Shown here: in pieces, positions 1-10,680 of the stretch
Position numbering within the stretch: position 1 is the stretch's first letter
Layout of the letters: each line of letters begins with the position of its first letter
DNA from: Erigeron canadensis
Taxonomy: Eukaryota > Streptophyta > Magnoliopsida > Asterales > Asteraceae
Reading direction: 5' to 3'
Assembly: GCF_010389155.1 (NCBI RefSeq)
Contig: NC_057768.1
Coordinates: forward strand, 48,835,633-48,899,632
Length of the DNA: 64,000 bases
Made by a program: the position numbers and the translations under genes
The notes under the pieces: model-generated
The model's database searches: none
What the model was told of the DNA's origin: nothing
What the model saw: only the letters and a program-made list of their open reading frames with translations

Positions 1-300
1 TGTGGTAACAATACCATTACAAAAATATTGGTTGAAGAAAACAGCATAACGATATTTGATAGGAGTCATAGGATAATGGTTAGTATTTTTGAATCTTAAG
101 AGTGATACTAGATTTTTGTATGGTGTACATATATAAAATATTATATTTTAAAAACATTATAAAAGTTGATATTTCATTTTAAAATTCATATGAACTAGAT
201 GAATATTTTACATTTTTTAATGTACTATATATTCAAATGACTGTAAACAGTGTTATACAATTATTTATTTAATTTAGTTATTAGATCTTAATATTTATAT
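1..300. other. AT-rich intergenic sequence
   Basis: I see no gene, RNA or repeat unit here, only AT-rich sequence. Confidence 0.5.
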
Positions 301-860
301 ATATAGGGGTGAGTTATTTTAAGTACAAGAGGAAAAAAAGGTACACAAAGTACAACTTTCTTCCTTCTTCTCCGGCCACCGCCACACCTCCTCCTTCTTC
401 CATTTTCTCCGGCGAACAACCACTGCCACCACCTCCGATGACATCTCCGACGAGAATCAGGTTCGTTTTCGGGTAAATACGGTACGGGCCAGTGGCCCTC
501 ATCAGTTCTAAACTGGTTGTCAAGGGACGCATATGGGAATCGTATGGATTTGATGGACGACGATCCAAGAGATTGTGACGGTTTCCTACTGTAAGGGCGA
601 AGCCCTTGGTGTCGGCGCCGTGGTTGGGGTGGTCGGAGATGATGGTGGTTGGTGGTAGTTGTCTCGCCGGAGAAGGAGGTGGTGGTTGGCGGCGACAGTC
701 TCGCTGGAGAAGAAGCAGACTGTTGGACGGAGAATGAGGAAGAAGACTTGATCTAATCTGTCTAAAACTTTGATCCAACGGCTGTGGAGTGTACTTTTAT
801 ACTCTATTTTTAATGTGTACTCAAATTAAGTTTCCTATAGCTGTATATATATAATATAAC
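301..860. repeat. GC-rich island with weak terminal inverted similarity
   Basis: This is a sharply bounded GC-rich block in AT-rich DNA, with runs of CCGCCACC and GGTGGTGG. An open frame of 154 codons on the minus strand (314-778) is biased in composition and resembles no family I know. The outer edges are loosely inverted copies of each other: near 305-335 the sequence reads ttattttaagtacaagagg, and near 810-840 it reads as a related inverted string. It could be a decayed transposon. I do not call the open frame a gene. Confidence 0.25.
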
Positions 861-889
861 TAAAAGAGGGGGTTGAGGGTAGGGATGAG

Positions 890-1145
890 AAAAGATTCGT
901 GACCCGCGACCCGACTCGGAACTGACCTACCCGTAGGGCTAACGGGTCGGGTCATGGGTTGCGCGGGTCGGGTCAGGTCGGGTCAAGCCAAAAACAGAAA
1001 AAAAGGTGAAGGAAACCCGTGACCCGCCCAAACCTGACCCGAACCTTCACAGGCCGGGTCACGGTTCCTATTTTCATGCATTGGCGGGTCGCGGGCCGGG
1101 CCGGGTTTTCGCTGGTCGGGCCATTTGCACATCCATAGTTGGGGG
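890..1145. repeat. Degenerate GGGTCGGGT-type repeat patch
   Basis: The motifs gacccgcgacccg, cgggtcgggtc and cccgtgacccg recur in both orientations over about 250 bp. Strings of this kind are common in decayed plant retroelement fragments. No coding sequence is recognisable. Confidence 0.5.
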
Positions 1146-1330
1146 TACACTTGGCACCCCTAATCTCTCTCATTTAGCCTAATATTACATCCTTATTAAT
1201 CCTCTATTTTTTAATATATATTTAATAAAAAACGTCCGATCTTTAATAAAAATCTTATAAAAAAATCTTTATTATTAAAAAACCTACGGCAAAAATAAGA
1301 AGGTATAATCGACTACCAAAAAGGTTTTTT

Positions 1331-1866
1331 GTTTCTTTTTTTATTTAACTAAAGTTGAAAAAAAAGGTAAACTGAAATCAATATTTATATGGAGTTAATT
1401 TTCATATGTTTCTTCTTTAGCTTTCGTATTGATTAAGTTGTGATATTAGTCATACACTTTTTGTTTCTCTTTTTATTTAACTAAAGTTGAAAAAAAAAAG
1501 GTAAACTGAAATCAATATTTATGTGGAGTTAATTTTCATATGTTTCTTCTTTAGTTTTCGTATTGATTAAGTTGTTATATTGGTCATACACTTTTTGTTT
1601 CTCATTTTATTTACCTAAAGTTGAAAAAAAAGGGTAAACTGGAATCAATATTTATATGGAGTTAATTTTCGTATGTTTCTTCTTTAGCTTTCGTATTGAT
1701 TAAGTTGTGATATTGGTTATACATTTTTTGTTTCTCTTTTCATTTAACTAAAAGTTGAAAAAAAAGATAAACTGGAATCAATATTTATATAGAGTTAATT
1801 TTCATATGTTTATTCTTTAGTTTTCGTATTCATTAAGTTATGATATTGGACATACACTTTTTGTTT
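1331..1866. repeat. Tandem repeat, four units of about 133 bp
   Basis: The unit starts with gtttctctttttatttaact and contains gttgaaaaaaaaggtaaact, a caatatttatatggagttaa stretch and ttcgtattgattaagttg. Starts fall at 1331, 1463, 1597, 1730 and a last partial one at 1863, so the periods are 132, 134, 133 and 133. Units differ by a few substitutions and homopolymer lengths. No gene is inside. Confidence 0.9.
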
Positions 1867-2559
1867 TACAATTACTATAAAATTTATATAGCTTGAGACT
1901 ACCCGTACAATAGACGAGCCTGAGTACTATATATATATATATATTGTAAGTTAACATATATATTTAGTTATAATATTTTAGGAAAAGAAGAGTTATAATA
2001 TATGTTGATACTTTTTAATTATAATTAATTAAATAATGAAAAATTTAAAAAGATATTTTCAAGTTGATGACTACAAATTGTAATAACTATAAATTAAAAT
2101 TTTAGTGAAAATAATTATTGATAAAAAAACAAAAAATTATATATATATATATAATATATAATTAGTAAGATTTTTTTTATAAGTACACTATAAATATTAA
2201 TAATAATAGAGTGAATAAGTAAATTTAATAGATTATAAAAATTTAAACAAATACGAATAGTACTTTAAACCGGATTTTAATTAATTTGCTAATTATTGTT
2301 GAAGAAGATTGAAACGATACAATTTTGAACTTGCAATATATTCTAGATACAATGGTAATTAAATAATCATTGGAACATGGATAGCTATTGCAATTGCAAT
2401 GTCCAGGAATTGCCTGGTTATAATTTTTAATCCAGATTATTCAAATCGATCTCTTTTCGTCTTGAAAACCAAATTAGTTTTCAAAGTAAGCTCAAGTAAT
2501 AACGGCATGCTTACAGTACCTTGTGTGTCATTATTATATAACTCGTACTCTCGTAGTAT
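1867..2559. other. AT-rich intergenic sequence with TA microsatellites
   Basis: Short (TA)n runs sit near 1929-1945 and 2138-2156. I see no gene. Confidence 0.5.
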
Positions 2560-2599
2560 ATAACACTTTCGTAGGAAAATGATGAGCATCATTATTTAT

Positions 2600-2770
2600 A
2601 TGTTTGGGTTTTAGTCCAACTGGACATTTAATGGCCCTTATGTTTTTCAGCCAAATGTTGGTTACGGGTTCAAAACCTTTGAAAGGCATATTGAGAAGTC
2701 TTTGCCAATGAGGTAGAGCATGAGGGATTTCCACCGCCTGTCATGCCTTCGGATTGACTGTGCTGGTGAC
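2600..2770 (-). mobile_element. SINE-like fragment
   Basis: Read on the minus strand, this contains a tRNA-type A-box-like string (ctcattggcaaagac) followed about 40 bp later by a B-box-like string (ggttttgaacccg). That arrangement marks a tRNA-derived SINE. The ends are not defined, and the cloverleaf is not intact, so it is not a tRNA gene. Confidence 0.35.
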
Positions 2771-3028
2771 GTAGTCGATTTCTACCGGACGATGAAGAAG
2801 CATGCCGCTAAGTCTAATTACCATTGCTATTAAAAAAAAAAGATGTTAAAAATTATACAATTTATTATCGTTGGTGATGAATTAAGCACCAGAATATGTG
2901 GTAAACGTATATTTCAAGATTATTACAAGGTTTAAGGCCGTAACTCAGTTACAATCTTCTAATTAATGGGTAAATTAAAGATTTGTTTTTGAACTAATTA
3001 GACTTGCATTACTTTATATATACTAATT

Positions 3029-3247
3029 GGGATTTGCTAACTAGTGCTCCTAGTGCACTAGTTAAGAAGCATTTAATGAAGTCCAACTTTCTTAAAATAT
3101 GAAAATATGTATTAATTATTGATTTAAAAATAGAAATTATTAAGTTGAATTAATATACATTAAATATAATTTTTAATTAATAAAGAAATAATATATTCAT
3201 TAAATACTTCTTAATTAGTGCACTAGAGGCACTAATTAGTAAATCCC
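3029..3247. mobile_element. Mutator-type MITE with 9-bp target duplication
   Basis: A 219-bp foldback element begins GGGATTTGCTAACTAGTGC and ends with the inverted equivalent, GCACTAATTAGTAAATCCC. The inverted arms continue inward for about 60 bp. Exact 9-bp direct repeats, atactaatt, flank it at 3020-3028 and 3248-3256. The 9-bp duplication and long inverted ends fit the Mutator superfamily. It has no coding capacity. Confidence 0.85.
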
Positions 3248-3352
3248 ATACTAATTAAGCTAGTACAAAAGTCAAAAACAGATACCTTTAACATTCAAAG
3301 CTACGATTTATGATTATCAATTTATGAGTAATGATTAAATCCTTTCAATTTA

Positions 3353-3428
3353 TAAACTTAAAAATCCTCTTTAATCATATGATGATGGTGTAAACTTAAA
3401 AATCCTCTTTAATCATATGATGATGGTG
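3353..3428. repeat. 38-bp tandem duplication
   Basis: The string taaacttaaaaatcctcttt and the following atcatatgatgatggtg occur twice in immediate succession, almost identically. Confidence 0.8.
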
Positions 3429-3554
3429 ACAAGTGAAAAATGAAAGGATAAAATTAGAAAAAAGTTTAATAAAATCTATTTTGTCACATTCATATGGTTT
3501 TAGAAAGAATTTTAAGTTAATAGTTAGCAGGTCATTTTTTTTATCATGGTAAAT

Positions 3555-4439
3555 TGTAACATCCCACAAATGCAGAGAAAGAAAATAAAAGCTTCCTTAT
3601 ATGGGGCTGTATAACTTATCTATCAAACGTGTTTTGAGAGAAGCAAAACTAGGAATCCCCATCCCTGTACTCGGTTTCCAATTGTAATCTCCATCCCCAT
3701 CCCCATCCCCGTCCTCATCCCCGTCGGGGAATTAAATTACCTCCCCATACTCGTCCCCATCAGGTATCAGGGATCCCCCTAGGGTATTAGGGATACTTTT
3801 TTTGAATGAACATAAATCTATCGTAATAGAAGATATGTATAAGAATATGTATTTTGACATTTTCTTTCTATGTATAAACTAATATATATATATTAATTAA
3901 ATGATTAATAAAGTATATTACATAAAAAGTATTAAAAAAAAGTTCTAAACTTGAATATTATTCTAATATATAGAAAATAACATAAAGTGATTCTAATAAA
4001 TATATATAGTATTTCGGGTTCGGGTTCAAGGATCGGAGATTTACGGTTTCCCATCCGCATCGGAGAATAAATTTACAATCCCATACCCGTCCCCATCGCT
4101 GGTTAACTCGGGGATTCCCCGGTCAAATCGGGTACGAGTATCAGATTCCTCATCTCCCTAAGCAAAACCATGAGGCGGAAATCATAAGGGACAATATTTG
4201 ATACGGTTGATTGGTCTGCTACATATGGTATTAAAGCCAGGGCAAGTTCGGTGTGCCAACGAGGACATTGGCTCCCTAAAAGGGTGGATTGTAACATCTT
4301 ACATCGGCCAGGAAGGGGAACGAAAGTTTCCTCATAAGGGTTGAATGCCTTTTCTATCAGACGCATTTTAAGAGAAACAAAACTCTGAGATGAAGGCCAA
4401 AGCGGACAATATCTGATACGGTGGCTTGGGCTGCTACAT
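3555..4439 (+). mobile_element. TRIM retroelement with a nested insertion
   Basis: A terminal-repeat retrotransposon in miniature. The right LTR is 4290-4439 (150 bp, TGTAACATC to GCTACA). The left LTR starts at 3555, ends at 4223, and is interrupted by a 510-bp insertion. Without the insertion and its 9-bp duplication the left LTR is also exactly 150 bp. Between the LTRs are only 66 bp, starting with a primer-binding-like string (tggtattaaagcc, related to the tRNA-Met type tggtatcagagc) and ending in the purine tract aaaagggtgga. A 5-bp target duplication, taaat, flanks the whole at 3550-3554 and 4440-4444. There are no genes. Confidence 0.88.
3650..4159. mobile_element. Nested 510-bp insertion in the TRIM left LTR
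   Basis: This sequence interrupts the LTR and has an exact 9-bp direct repeat, aagcaaaac, at 3641-3649 and 4160-4168. The uninterrupted right LTR has the corresponding aaacaaaac. Both ends are rich in ccccatcccc or its complement, with weakly matching inverted tips (aggaatccccatccc against the complement of gattcctcatctccct). The 9-bp duplication suggests a Mutator-like non-autonomous element. No coding sequence is seen. Confidence 0.75.
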
Positions 4440-4503
4440 AAATGATATATACAACATGGTTTTAGGTAAAATAAAACAAGTATTAAATTAAAACAAATAA
4501 AAG

Positions 4504-5140
4504 TGTGAGTCCCTCGATAGCTATAGATCGCTCTCGAGATCGTCTATGATTATGTCGTGAGTGCGGAATCCTCACGAGATAACTAGTTTGATTAGTAAAC
4601 CGGTATATCGCTAATTATCAAGTAAATAATCAGCCGTATTATACTATCTTCGTTTCTATAAGATATAGAACGAACTTAGGTGTCTGGTGTACTTGTATGT
4701 CGAACGTCATCTCTTATTTTAGGGTATTCGTTCGTATATATATGTTTCAGGTCGAACTGGGCTTGCTGGGCTTTGTTCTTACGAACTTAGCTGCCCAGCC
4801 CATGTAACGAAGTTAATCTTCGTTTGTACCAAACGAAGTTTATCTTCGTTTGCCTCTAACGAAGATATACCTTATTATCTTCGTTAGATACAAGACTTAG
4901 TTATATTCCTAAGTATTTCATCTTAAGGAATCCTAACACATATTATGTTTGTACTTGTATATCACACAACAAACATCATACATAACACACATATATATAT
5001 AACACCAAAACATGTAATCGATCATTACCAAAACATAAAGTCCATAACCTATCAATTACATATATAGATACGACATAAATTAACATAATGTCTCAATCTA
5101 AACGACATATCAAATCTAAGTTGCTGTTGTCACATCAACA
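4504..5140 (-). repeat. 3' LTR of the Copia element (637 bp)
   Basis: In plus reading it begins TGTGAGTCCCTCG and ends CACATCAACA. A segment at 4770-4883 holds several short inverted strings of the type aacgaag...cttcgtt and is missing from the other LTR. The rest matches 13387-13907 except for two substitutions and 2 bp of an AT run. Confidence 0.95.
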
Positions 5141-5148
5141 TGCATCAA

Positions 5149-5161
5149 CAAACTCCCCCTT
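5149..5161 (-). other. Polypurine tract of the Copia element
   Basis: On the minus strand this reads AAGGGGGAGTTTG, a few bases before the 3' LTR. It is the expected plus-strand primer for reverse transcription. Confidence 0.8.
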
Positions 5162-5200
5162 GACAGCAGCACCTTCGATTTCTTAGTCTTCAAAATCTGA

Positions 5201-6016
5201 TCATTCATCAAACAACAATCTTTTGCTATTTGCATGAATATCTTCATGTAAGCAGAGCTGTAGTATCTTACGATATCTACTTTCTTCATGCTTCCAAAAT
5301 GGCAAAAACGAACACTCTGTATCGTACAGCTTTCTCAGATCATTTCTTGAGAAGTTCACCAGCTGCATTGGATCATAAACTCTTCTCAACAAAATCTGCT
5401 TCTTTGAATCTGCATACATCTTGGCTTCACCAGAATTTCGATCAATTTCCCAATTATCCATCTTGTCCAAGACATCTTGTGCCCATTTCTTGGCAGGAAC
5501 CTTGATCAAGCATTTAATATCATGTTGAACAAACTCAACTGTTTTATCTGGCTTAACCACTCTTTTCTTCGATCTTGGCTCAATCTTAAATTGTGGTTTA
5601 TCAGAATCTTTCATGTTCTTCCTTAACCAGAAATCTTTTCTGAGATTCTTACCAACAACATCAGCTAAGCCATCATCGCTTGGATTGATAATCCAGTTAT
5701 TTCCAAGCTCATGTAAATCTTCTTCACACAAACTTCTGAAATGTCTCTCACACCATGCTAAGTACTGACAACCTTCTGGTCTTTTAAGCACAAACAACTT
5801 CAATTCATCATCATAAAACCAACTCCAGATGATTGTCTTGTACTTTGCAGCATCTTTATCTGAGATATGAGTCCAATACAAATTCGGTTTCCACGTTTCC
5901 CTATGTACTATCCAATCATTTACTCTTTTCTCGGGAACACGTCGATCAACAATATGTAATGAATCATCATCTCTGAGAGGAACTGGAAAATCATTTGAAT
6001 TGAATGGTCTTGTCAC
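5201..6016 (-). CDS. Extra open reading frame of the Copia element, function unknown
   Basis: An open frame of about 271 codons lies in sense orientation between pol and the 3' LTR. It has no ATG at its 5' edge: the first codon counted is GTG, and an in-frame stop lies seven codons upstream. It may therefore be an exon joined by splicing, or a 5'-truncated frame. The product is hydrophilic and charged, rich in Trp, Lys and Asp, with strings such as WFYDDELKLFVLKRPEG and CERHFRSLCEEDLHELG. I see no signal peptide, membrane segment, zinc knuckle or known domain. Additional ORFs at this position occur in several plant LTR retrotransposon lineages (SIRE-type elements carry an envelope-like one), but this one lacks obvious envelope features. 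The long open frame suggests recent selection. Confidence 0.6.
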   Translation of the reverse strand: MTRPFNSNDFPVPLRDDDSLHIVDRRVPEKRVNDWIVHRETWKPNLYWTHISDKDAAKYKTIIWSWFYDDELKLFVLKRPEGCQYLAWCERHFRSLCEEDLHELGNNWIINPSDDGLADVVGKNLRKDFWLRKNMKDSDKPQFKIEPRSKKRVVKPDKTVEFVQHDIKCLIKVPAKKWAQDVLDKMDNWEIDRNSGEAKMYADSKKQILLRRVYDPMQLVNFSRNDLRKLYDTECSFLPFWKHEESRYRKILQLCLHEDIHANSKRLLFDE

Positions 6017-7257
6017 ATTAATCTCATTAAAAAATCACATGAAGGAATTCAGCAAAACATATACTCAGAATTTGAATAGGATCTCTCGTGCAATAAGAAC
6101 TTATAAAAATACTATTTTGACTCAATTAAAAAGAAAAATAACACAGAATAAAAATTGCAGAATAATAAACTAATCTAAATTCTAATTAACTAGACTTTAT
6201 ACATTATTCATATTAAGCATGATTACTGCTGATTAGATCAGTTTAGCATGTTACATAAGCCTGCGGGTGAGAAATAATTCTCTTATTATAAGTTCTGAAC
6301 CGTGACCTAACAGCAATTACCGGTATGTTTGTCCTCTAAAACACTCTCGACATACCCTGGCCAAGGACAGTCACCATGTAACCCGAGTAGCCTAATATGC
6401 CATTTGAATAGTTTGCGAACTTATGTAACCCACATTCAGATATACTTTCGTAATCGATACAAGCACTAAGATAAAAAATATTCAATATATTCAAGAACAT
6501 CCTTAACCAATCATGAGACATTTTGTGGATAACTGAATTGAATAACTTTGTGATTTTACATATATGCTTCTGCATTTCATGATTTATAAGGAACCCGTGA
6601 TTTTCTATGAGATCCATGTAGCGAACTTTCTGACAACCTATCCCAAGTTGGAAGCTTTAGGTAGGCTAGGTATACAAAGATACCCCGAGGACATACTTGT
6701 CCGAATCTCAAAGACCACATTAGCCCCTTAATTTGCATATAATTGATTTGCATAACAATATCACATTTACTTTTATGCTCATGATTGGTAGAAGTTCGTG
6801 CCTATTCATTGAACAAATCTTATAGTAATGCTAGATCTTTCACGAAATTTAAGGACTAGATCAATTCATTACTGAAAAGCAAGCAATCTCAGCCATATAT
6901 CTGAATATGTTTCCCACAAGAACATTATATAATTTAAGTTCAGATTGAAGGAAACCTTGGTACTTTGTGTCTACCGATATATCCCAAATTGTAATCACTG
7001 AACTAATCAGTTATATTACGATTAAGCAGGCTTAAAAGCTAAAGTATCGTCACTTATACTCATTTAGCACAGTAACCTTACTTTATTCATATTTTTGGAT
7101 ATTCGATTTTTCAATGTTTTTGAATTTTTCTTGACACTAGATATATACAAACATATACTAGGACAACTCTTTTTGTATTTTTTTTATGACTCTATCGATG
7201 TACGACTTACACTACAAAGACACACAAAAAAAATAACTTTAAGTTCTTTGAGAGAAA
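6017..7257. other. Non-coding internal region of the Copia element
   Basis: This lies between pol and the 3' extra frame and has no supported coding sequence. It holds T-rich and A-rich tracts and could contain an intron joining the extra frame to an upstream start. Confidence 0.5.
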
Positions 7258-10200
7258 CTACTCGGCATTCTTCATACCATTGAGTTGAAATAACAACTCA
7301 AGACGAGGTCCATCAAAAGCTTTAGTGTATAAATCAGCAAGATTATCATCAGTAATAACCTTTTCTAAATGAATAAGCTTTTTCTCAAAACAGTCACGGA
7401 TGAAATGATACTTTATATCTATGTGCTTGGTGACTTTAAAGTTTTTCGGATTCTTGGTAATATCTATGGCAGATTTATTATCAATACAAATGGGAGTATT
7501 GGAGATATTCATACCATAATCGCACAGTTGTTGCTGTATCCAAAGCACCTGAGAACAGCAATATCCATCAGCAATGTACTCTGCTTCACAGGATGACTGT
7601 GCAACAGATGTCTGCTTTTTGCACTGCCACGATACAATTCTCCCCCCTAAAAGCTGACATCCACCTGACGTTGATTTCCTATCCGAGTTGTCACCACCAT
7701 AATCCGAATCAGTATAAGCTACGAAGTCAAAAGAACCAAACATGGGATACCAAAGACCTAGACGAGGCTTGGCTTTCACATAACGAAGGATTCTTTTTGC
7801 AGCTTTCAAGTGAGACTCTTTCGGATTAGCCTGATATCTAGCACACATAGAAACAGCAAAGGTAATATCTGGACGTGAGGCTGTCAGATACATCAAGGAT
7901 CCAATGATAGCTCGATATTGAGTAGCATCGACGGATGGATCATTAGGCTTATCAGGACACAACCCATGATTAGTTTTAATGGGAGTAACAGCATCCTTAG
8001 CATCAGACATGCGAAACCGAGTAAGCAAATCTTTAACATACTTGGTCTGATGTATAAAGAAACCATCTTTCAGTTGATCCACCTGTAGTCCAAGGAAGAA
8101 GTTTAATTCCCCCATAGCACTCATCTCAAACTTAGCCTTCATGCTCTGTTCAAATTCCTTGCACATTTTGTCATCAGATGAACCAAAAATGATGTCATCG
8201 ACATAAACCTGTACAAGCAAGTAGTCCTTCCCTTTCCATTTAATAAACAACGTGCTATCTATAGAACCTCTGGTAAAACCACTTTCCTTCAAATGTGTTG
8301 ACAATTTTTCATACCACGATCGAGGAGCCTGATGTAAACCATATAAAGCCTTATCGAGACGATATACTTTATTAGGAAAGTCTGGATCCTCAAACCCGGC
8401 AGGTTGTTCGACATACACTTCTTCTTTAATATCACCATACAAGAAGGCACTCTTTACATCAAGCTGATACACCTTAATACCCTTATAACTAGCATATGCA
8501 AGAAATAATCGAATAGCTTCAAGTCTAGCTACAGGTGCAAATGTCTCATCGTAATCAAAACCTTCTTGTTGCTCAAATCCTGTAACCACCAATCGAGCCT
8601 TATTTCGAGTAACTACACCTCTGTCATCGCGTTTACAACGAAAAACCCAACGCGTTGTTAAAGGAGATTCACCCGGAGGTAAGTCAACTAACTTCCATAC
8701 CTCAAGCTTTCGAAACTGAGCCAATTCTTCTTGCATCGCCTCAACCCATGACGGTTCCTTAAGAGCCATCCCAACATTCTTAGGCTCAACCTGAGAGATA
8801 AAGCAGTAATACAAGTACCAAGTAATTGCCCCAGTATCCTTTACTTCAGCAAACATACACGACGGTTGCTTAGATTGATTCCTCGTGCGAACAGAGGCAG
8901 AAGCATCACCAATGATTTGTTTGACTGGATGATCCTTGTTGACTCTGGTTTGAGGAACCTTATCGACAGAAAGATCATTTCCCAAATTCGTCTGCACATG
9001 TTGCTCTGGAGTTTTGTAATCTGGAGTGTTAGGCGCCGCCTGAATTTCACCTTCCGTGTCATCAGTATCATAGAAAGGAGAATCGGGTAGAGGTACATGA
9101 AAAGGATCAGTAGGAACTATAGGAGCAGGCTCTAAGGGTGAATCTGCTACTTTTGTCCCACTAGATTCTCCAGATTCAAAGGTAGGCGCAACTATTGGTG
9201 AGGAATCAGAAGAAGAACCAGAAACTGGTCCACTATCCAGAGGATCATGAAGAGTAACGACATCCTCCACTGTTGGAACACCTGCAAAAGAAACAGGACC
9301 ACGAAAAGAAGTGAAGACACCATCATAATCAAAATTATTAGCAGGACCAAGGTGTACAGCAGGTTTATGACTGACAATTACGACATTTGTACCAAGATCT
9401 ACTTTGCCAGTCTTCTGATTGTACACTCGCCTAATCGGTGTACTTAGAACATAGCCCAAAAAGAAACCCTCCTCAGATTTAGGTTCAAATTTCCCTTGAG
9501 GAAGAGTTTTAAGAAAAGTGCACGGAACACCGAAAGGCTCAACATTCTGTAAATTGGGCTTTTTGTTGTGTAATAGTTCATAACTAGTCTTCTTAAACCG
9601 TTTAACTGTCAAAACCCGATTCAGAATTTGACAAGCTGTATTCACTGCCTCTCCCCAGAAAGTAATAGGAAGCCCTGAATCAGCAAGCATCGTCCTGGCT
9701 GTCTCAATTAACGTCCTGTTCTTTTGTTCAGCCACTCCATTCTGTTGTGGCTCATATGGTGCACTGTACTGATGTTGAATTCCTTTGGTCAAGCAAAATA
9801 CAGTAATAGTATTATTCTTGAACTCAGTACCATTGTCACTCCTGATTCTCTTAACTTTGACTCCATGGACATTTTCAACTTGCTTGACAAAATCCATAAA
9901 TCGTTCGGCAGTTTCATCCTTGGTCTTCAGAAAAAATACCCATGAGTACCTCGAGTAATCATCAGTGATCACCAAACAGTAAGACATTCCTCCAATGCTT
10001 CTTTTGTTCACAGGACCAAAGAGATCCATATGAAGTAATTCGAATGGTTTGGAAATAGAGTTGAGTACTTTGGATTTATGCGGATTCTTATGTTGCTTCC
10101 CTTTCAAACACGGTACACACTTATCTTCCATCTTAAACTTCTTAACAGGCACACCATCAACTAATTCAAGACTGATAAGTTCATTCATCTTCCGAAAGTT

Positions 10201-10665
10201 GATATGTCCCATTCTACGATGCCATAGGAGAGATTCAGACTCATTTGCCTTGCTCAACAAACAAAGGGGCTCCTTTGGATTATCAACACCTAAAATTAAA
10301 CCATAGATGTCTCTCTTCCTTGGAGCTTTGAGCATAATCCATTCTTCTGGAATAACAAAACCCGGCTTCAAGATGTATGCCTCCTTTTCTGTGAAATGAA
10401 CATTGTTGCCCTTATCACAGATCTGTGAGACACTCATTAGATTGTGAGTAAGTTGTTCCACATAGTTAACTCTTTCTAGAGTTAGTTGTCCATTGACGAC
10501 ATCTCCTTGACCGGTGATGTTGCCGCCCTTGGAACCAGCAAAGCTAACATATGACCCATTTATACCAGTATAATTGGACAAGAGCTTCTTGTCCCCTGTC
10601 ATGTGCCTGGAGCATCCACTGTCAAGGTACCACAAATGAATAGGTTTCCTAGGAACTCCCTGCAC
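7258..10665 (-). CDS. pol: Copia Pol: protease, integrase, reverse transcriptase, RNase H
   Basis: An uninterrupted frame of 1135 codons. Domains in order: aspartic protease with DSG near residue 15; GAG-pre-integrase zinc region with WHRRMGH near 148-154 and CVPC near 183-186; integrase core with Asp 214 (HMDLFGP), Asp 277 (SDNGTEF) and Glu 313 (NGVAEQKNR); a variable linker at about 440-620; reverse transcriptase with YVDD at 821-824; RNase H with Asp 985 (YTDSDYGG), Glu 1028 (CEAEY) and Asp 1062 (DNKSA). All catalytic residues are present, so the enzymes may be functional. The first codon is GTG, not ATG. The truncated gag is in the same frame upstream, separated by a TAA at 10681-10683, so expression presumably needs stop read-through or splicing. 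Confidence 0.93.
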   Translation of the reverse strand: MQGVPRKPIHLWYLDSGCSRHMTGDKKLLSNYTGINGSYVSFAGSKGGNITGQGDVVNGQLTLERVNYVEQLTHNLMSVSQICDKGNNVHFTEKEAYILKPGFVIPEEWIMLKAPRKRDIYGLILGVDNPKEPLCLLSKANESESLLWHRRMGHINFRKMNELISLELVDGVPVKKFKMEDKCVPCLKGKQHKNPHKSKVLNSISKPFELLHMDLFGPVNKRSIGGMSYCLVITDDYSRYSWVFFLKTKDETAERFMDFVKQVENVHGVKVKRIRSDNGTEFKNNTITVFCLTKGIQHQYSAPYEPQQNGVAEQKNRTLIETARTMLADSGLPITFWGEAVNTACQILNRVLTVKRFKKTSYELLHNKKPNLQNVEPFGVPCTFLKTLPQGKFEPKSEEGFFLGYVLSTPIRRVYNQKTGKVDLGTNVVIVSHKPAVHLGPANNFDYDGVFTSFRGPVSFAGVPTVEDVVTLHDPLDSGPVSGSSSDSSPIVAPTFESGESSGTKVADSPLEPAPIVPTDPFHVPLPDSPFYDTDDTEGEIQAAPNTPDYKTPEQHVQTNLGNDLSVDKVPQTRVNKDHPVKQIIGDASASVRTRNQSKQPSCMFAEVKDTGAITWYLYYCFISQVEPKNVGMALKEPSWVEAMQEELAQFRKLEVWKLVDLPPGESPLTTRWVFRCKRDDRGVVTRNKARLVVTGFEQQEGFDYDETFAPVARLEAIRLFLAYASYKGIKVYQLDVKSAFLYGDIKEEVYVEQPAGFEDPDFPNKVYRLDKALYGLHQAPRSWYEKLSTHLKESGFTRGSIDSTLFIKWKGKDYLLVQVYVDDIIFGSSDDKMCKEFEQSMKAKFEMSAMGELNFFLGLQVDQLKDGFFIHQTKYVKDLLTRFRMSDAKDAVTPIKTNHGLCPDKPNDPSVDATQYRAIIGSLMYLTASRPDITFAVSMCARYQANPKESHLKAAKRILRYVKAKPRLGLWYPMFGSFDFVAYTDSDYGGDNSDRKSTSGGCQLLGGRIVSWQCKKQTSVAQSSCEAEYIADGYCCSQVLWIQQQLCDYGMNISNTPICIDNKSAIDITKNPKNFKVTKHIDIKYHFIRDCFEKKLIHLEKVITDDNLADLYTKAFDGPRLELLFQLNGMKNAE

Positions 10666-10680
10666 ATAAAATGAGAAATA

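Noticed and set aside
314..778. 154-codon open frame on the minus strand
   Set aside because: It lies in a GC-rich low-complexity block, has no family resemblance and biased composition. I treat it as non-coding.
1331..1866. CRISPR-like array
   Set aside because: The repeats are direct and contiguous without distinct spacers, and the sequence is eukaryotic.
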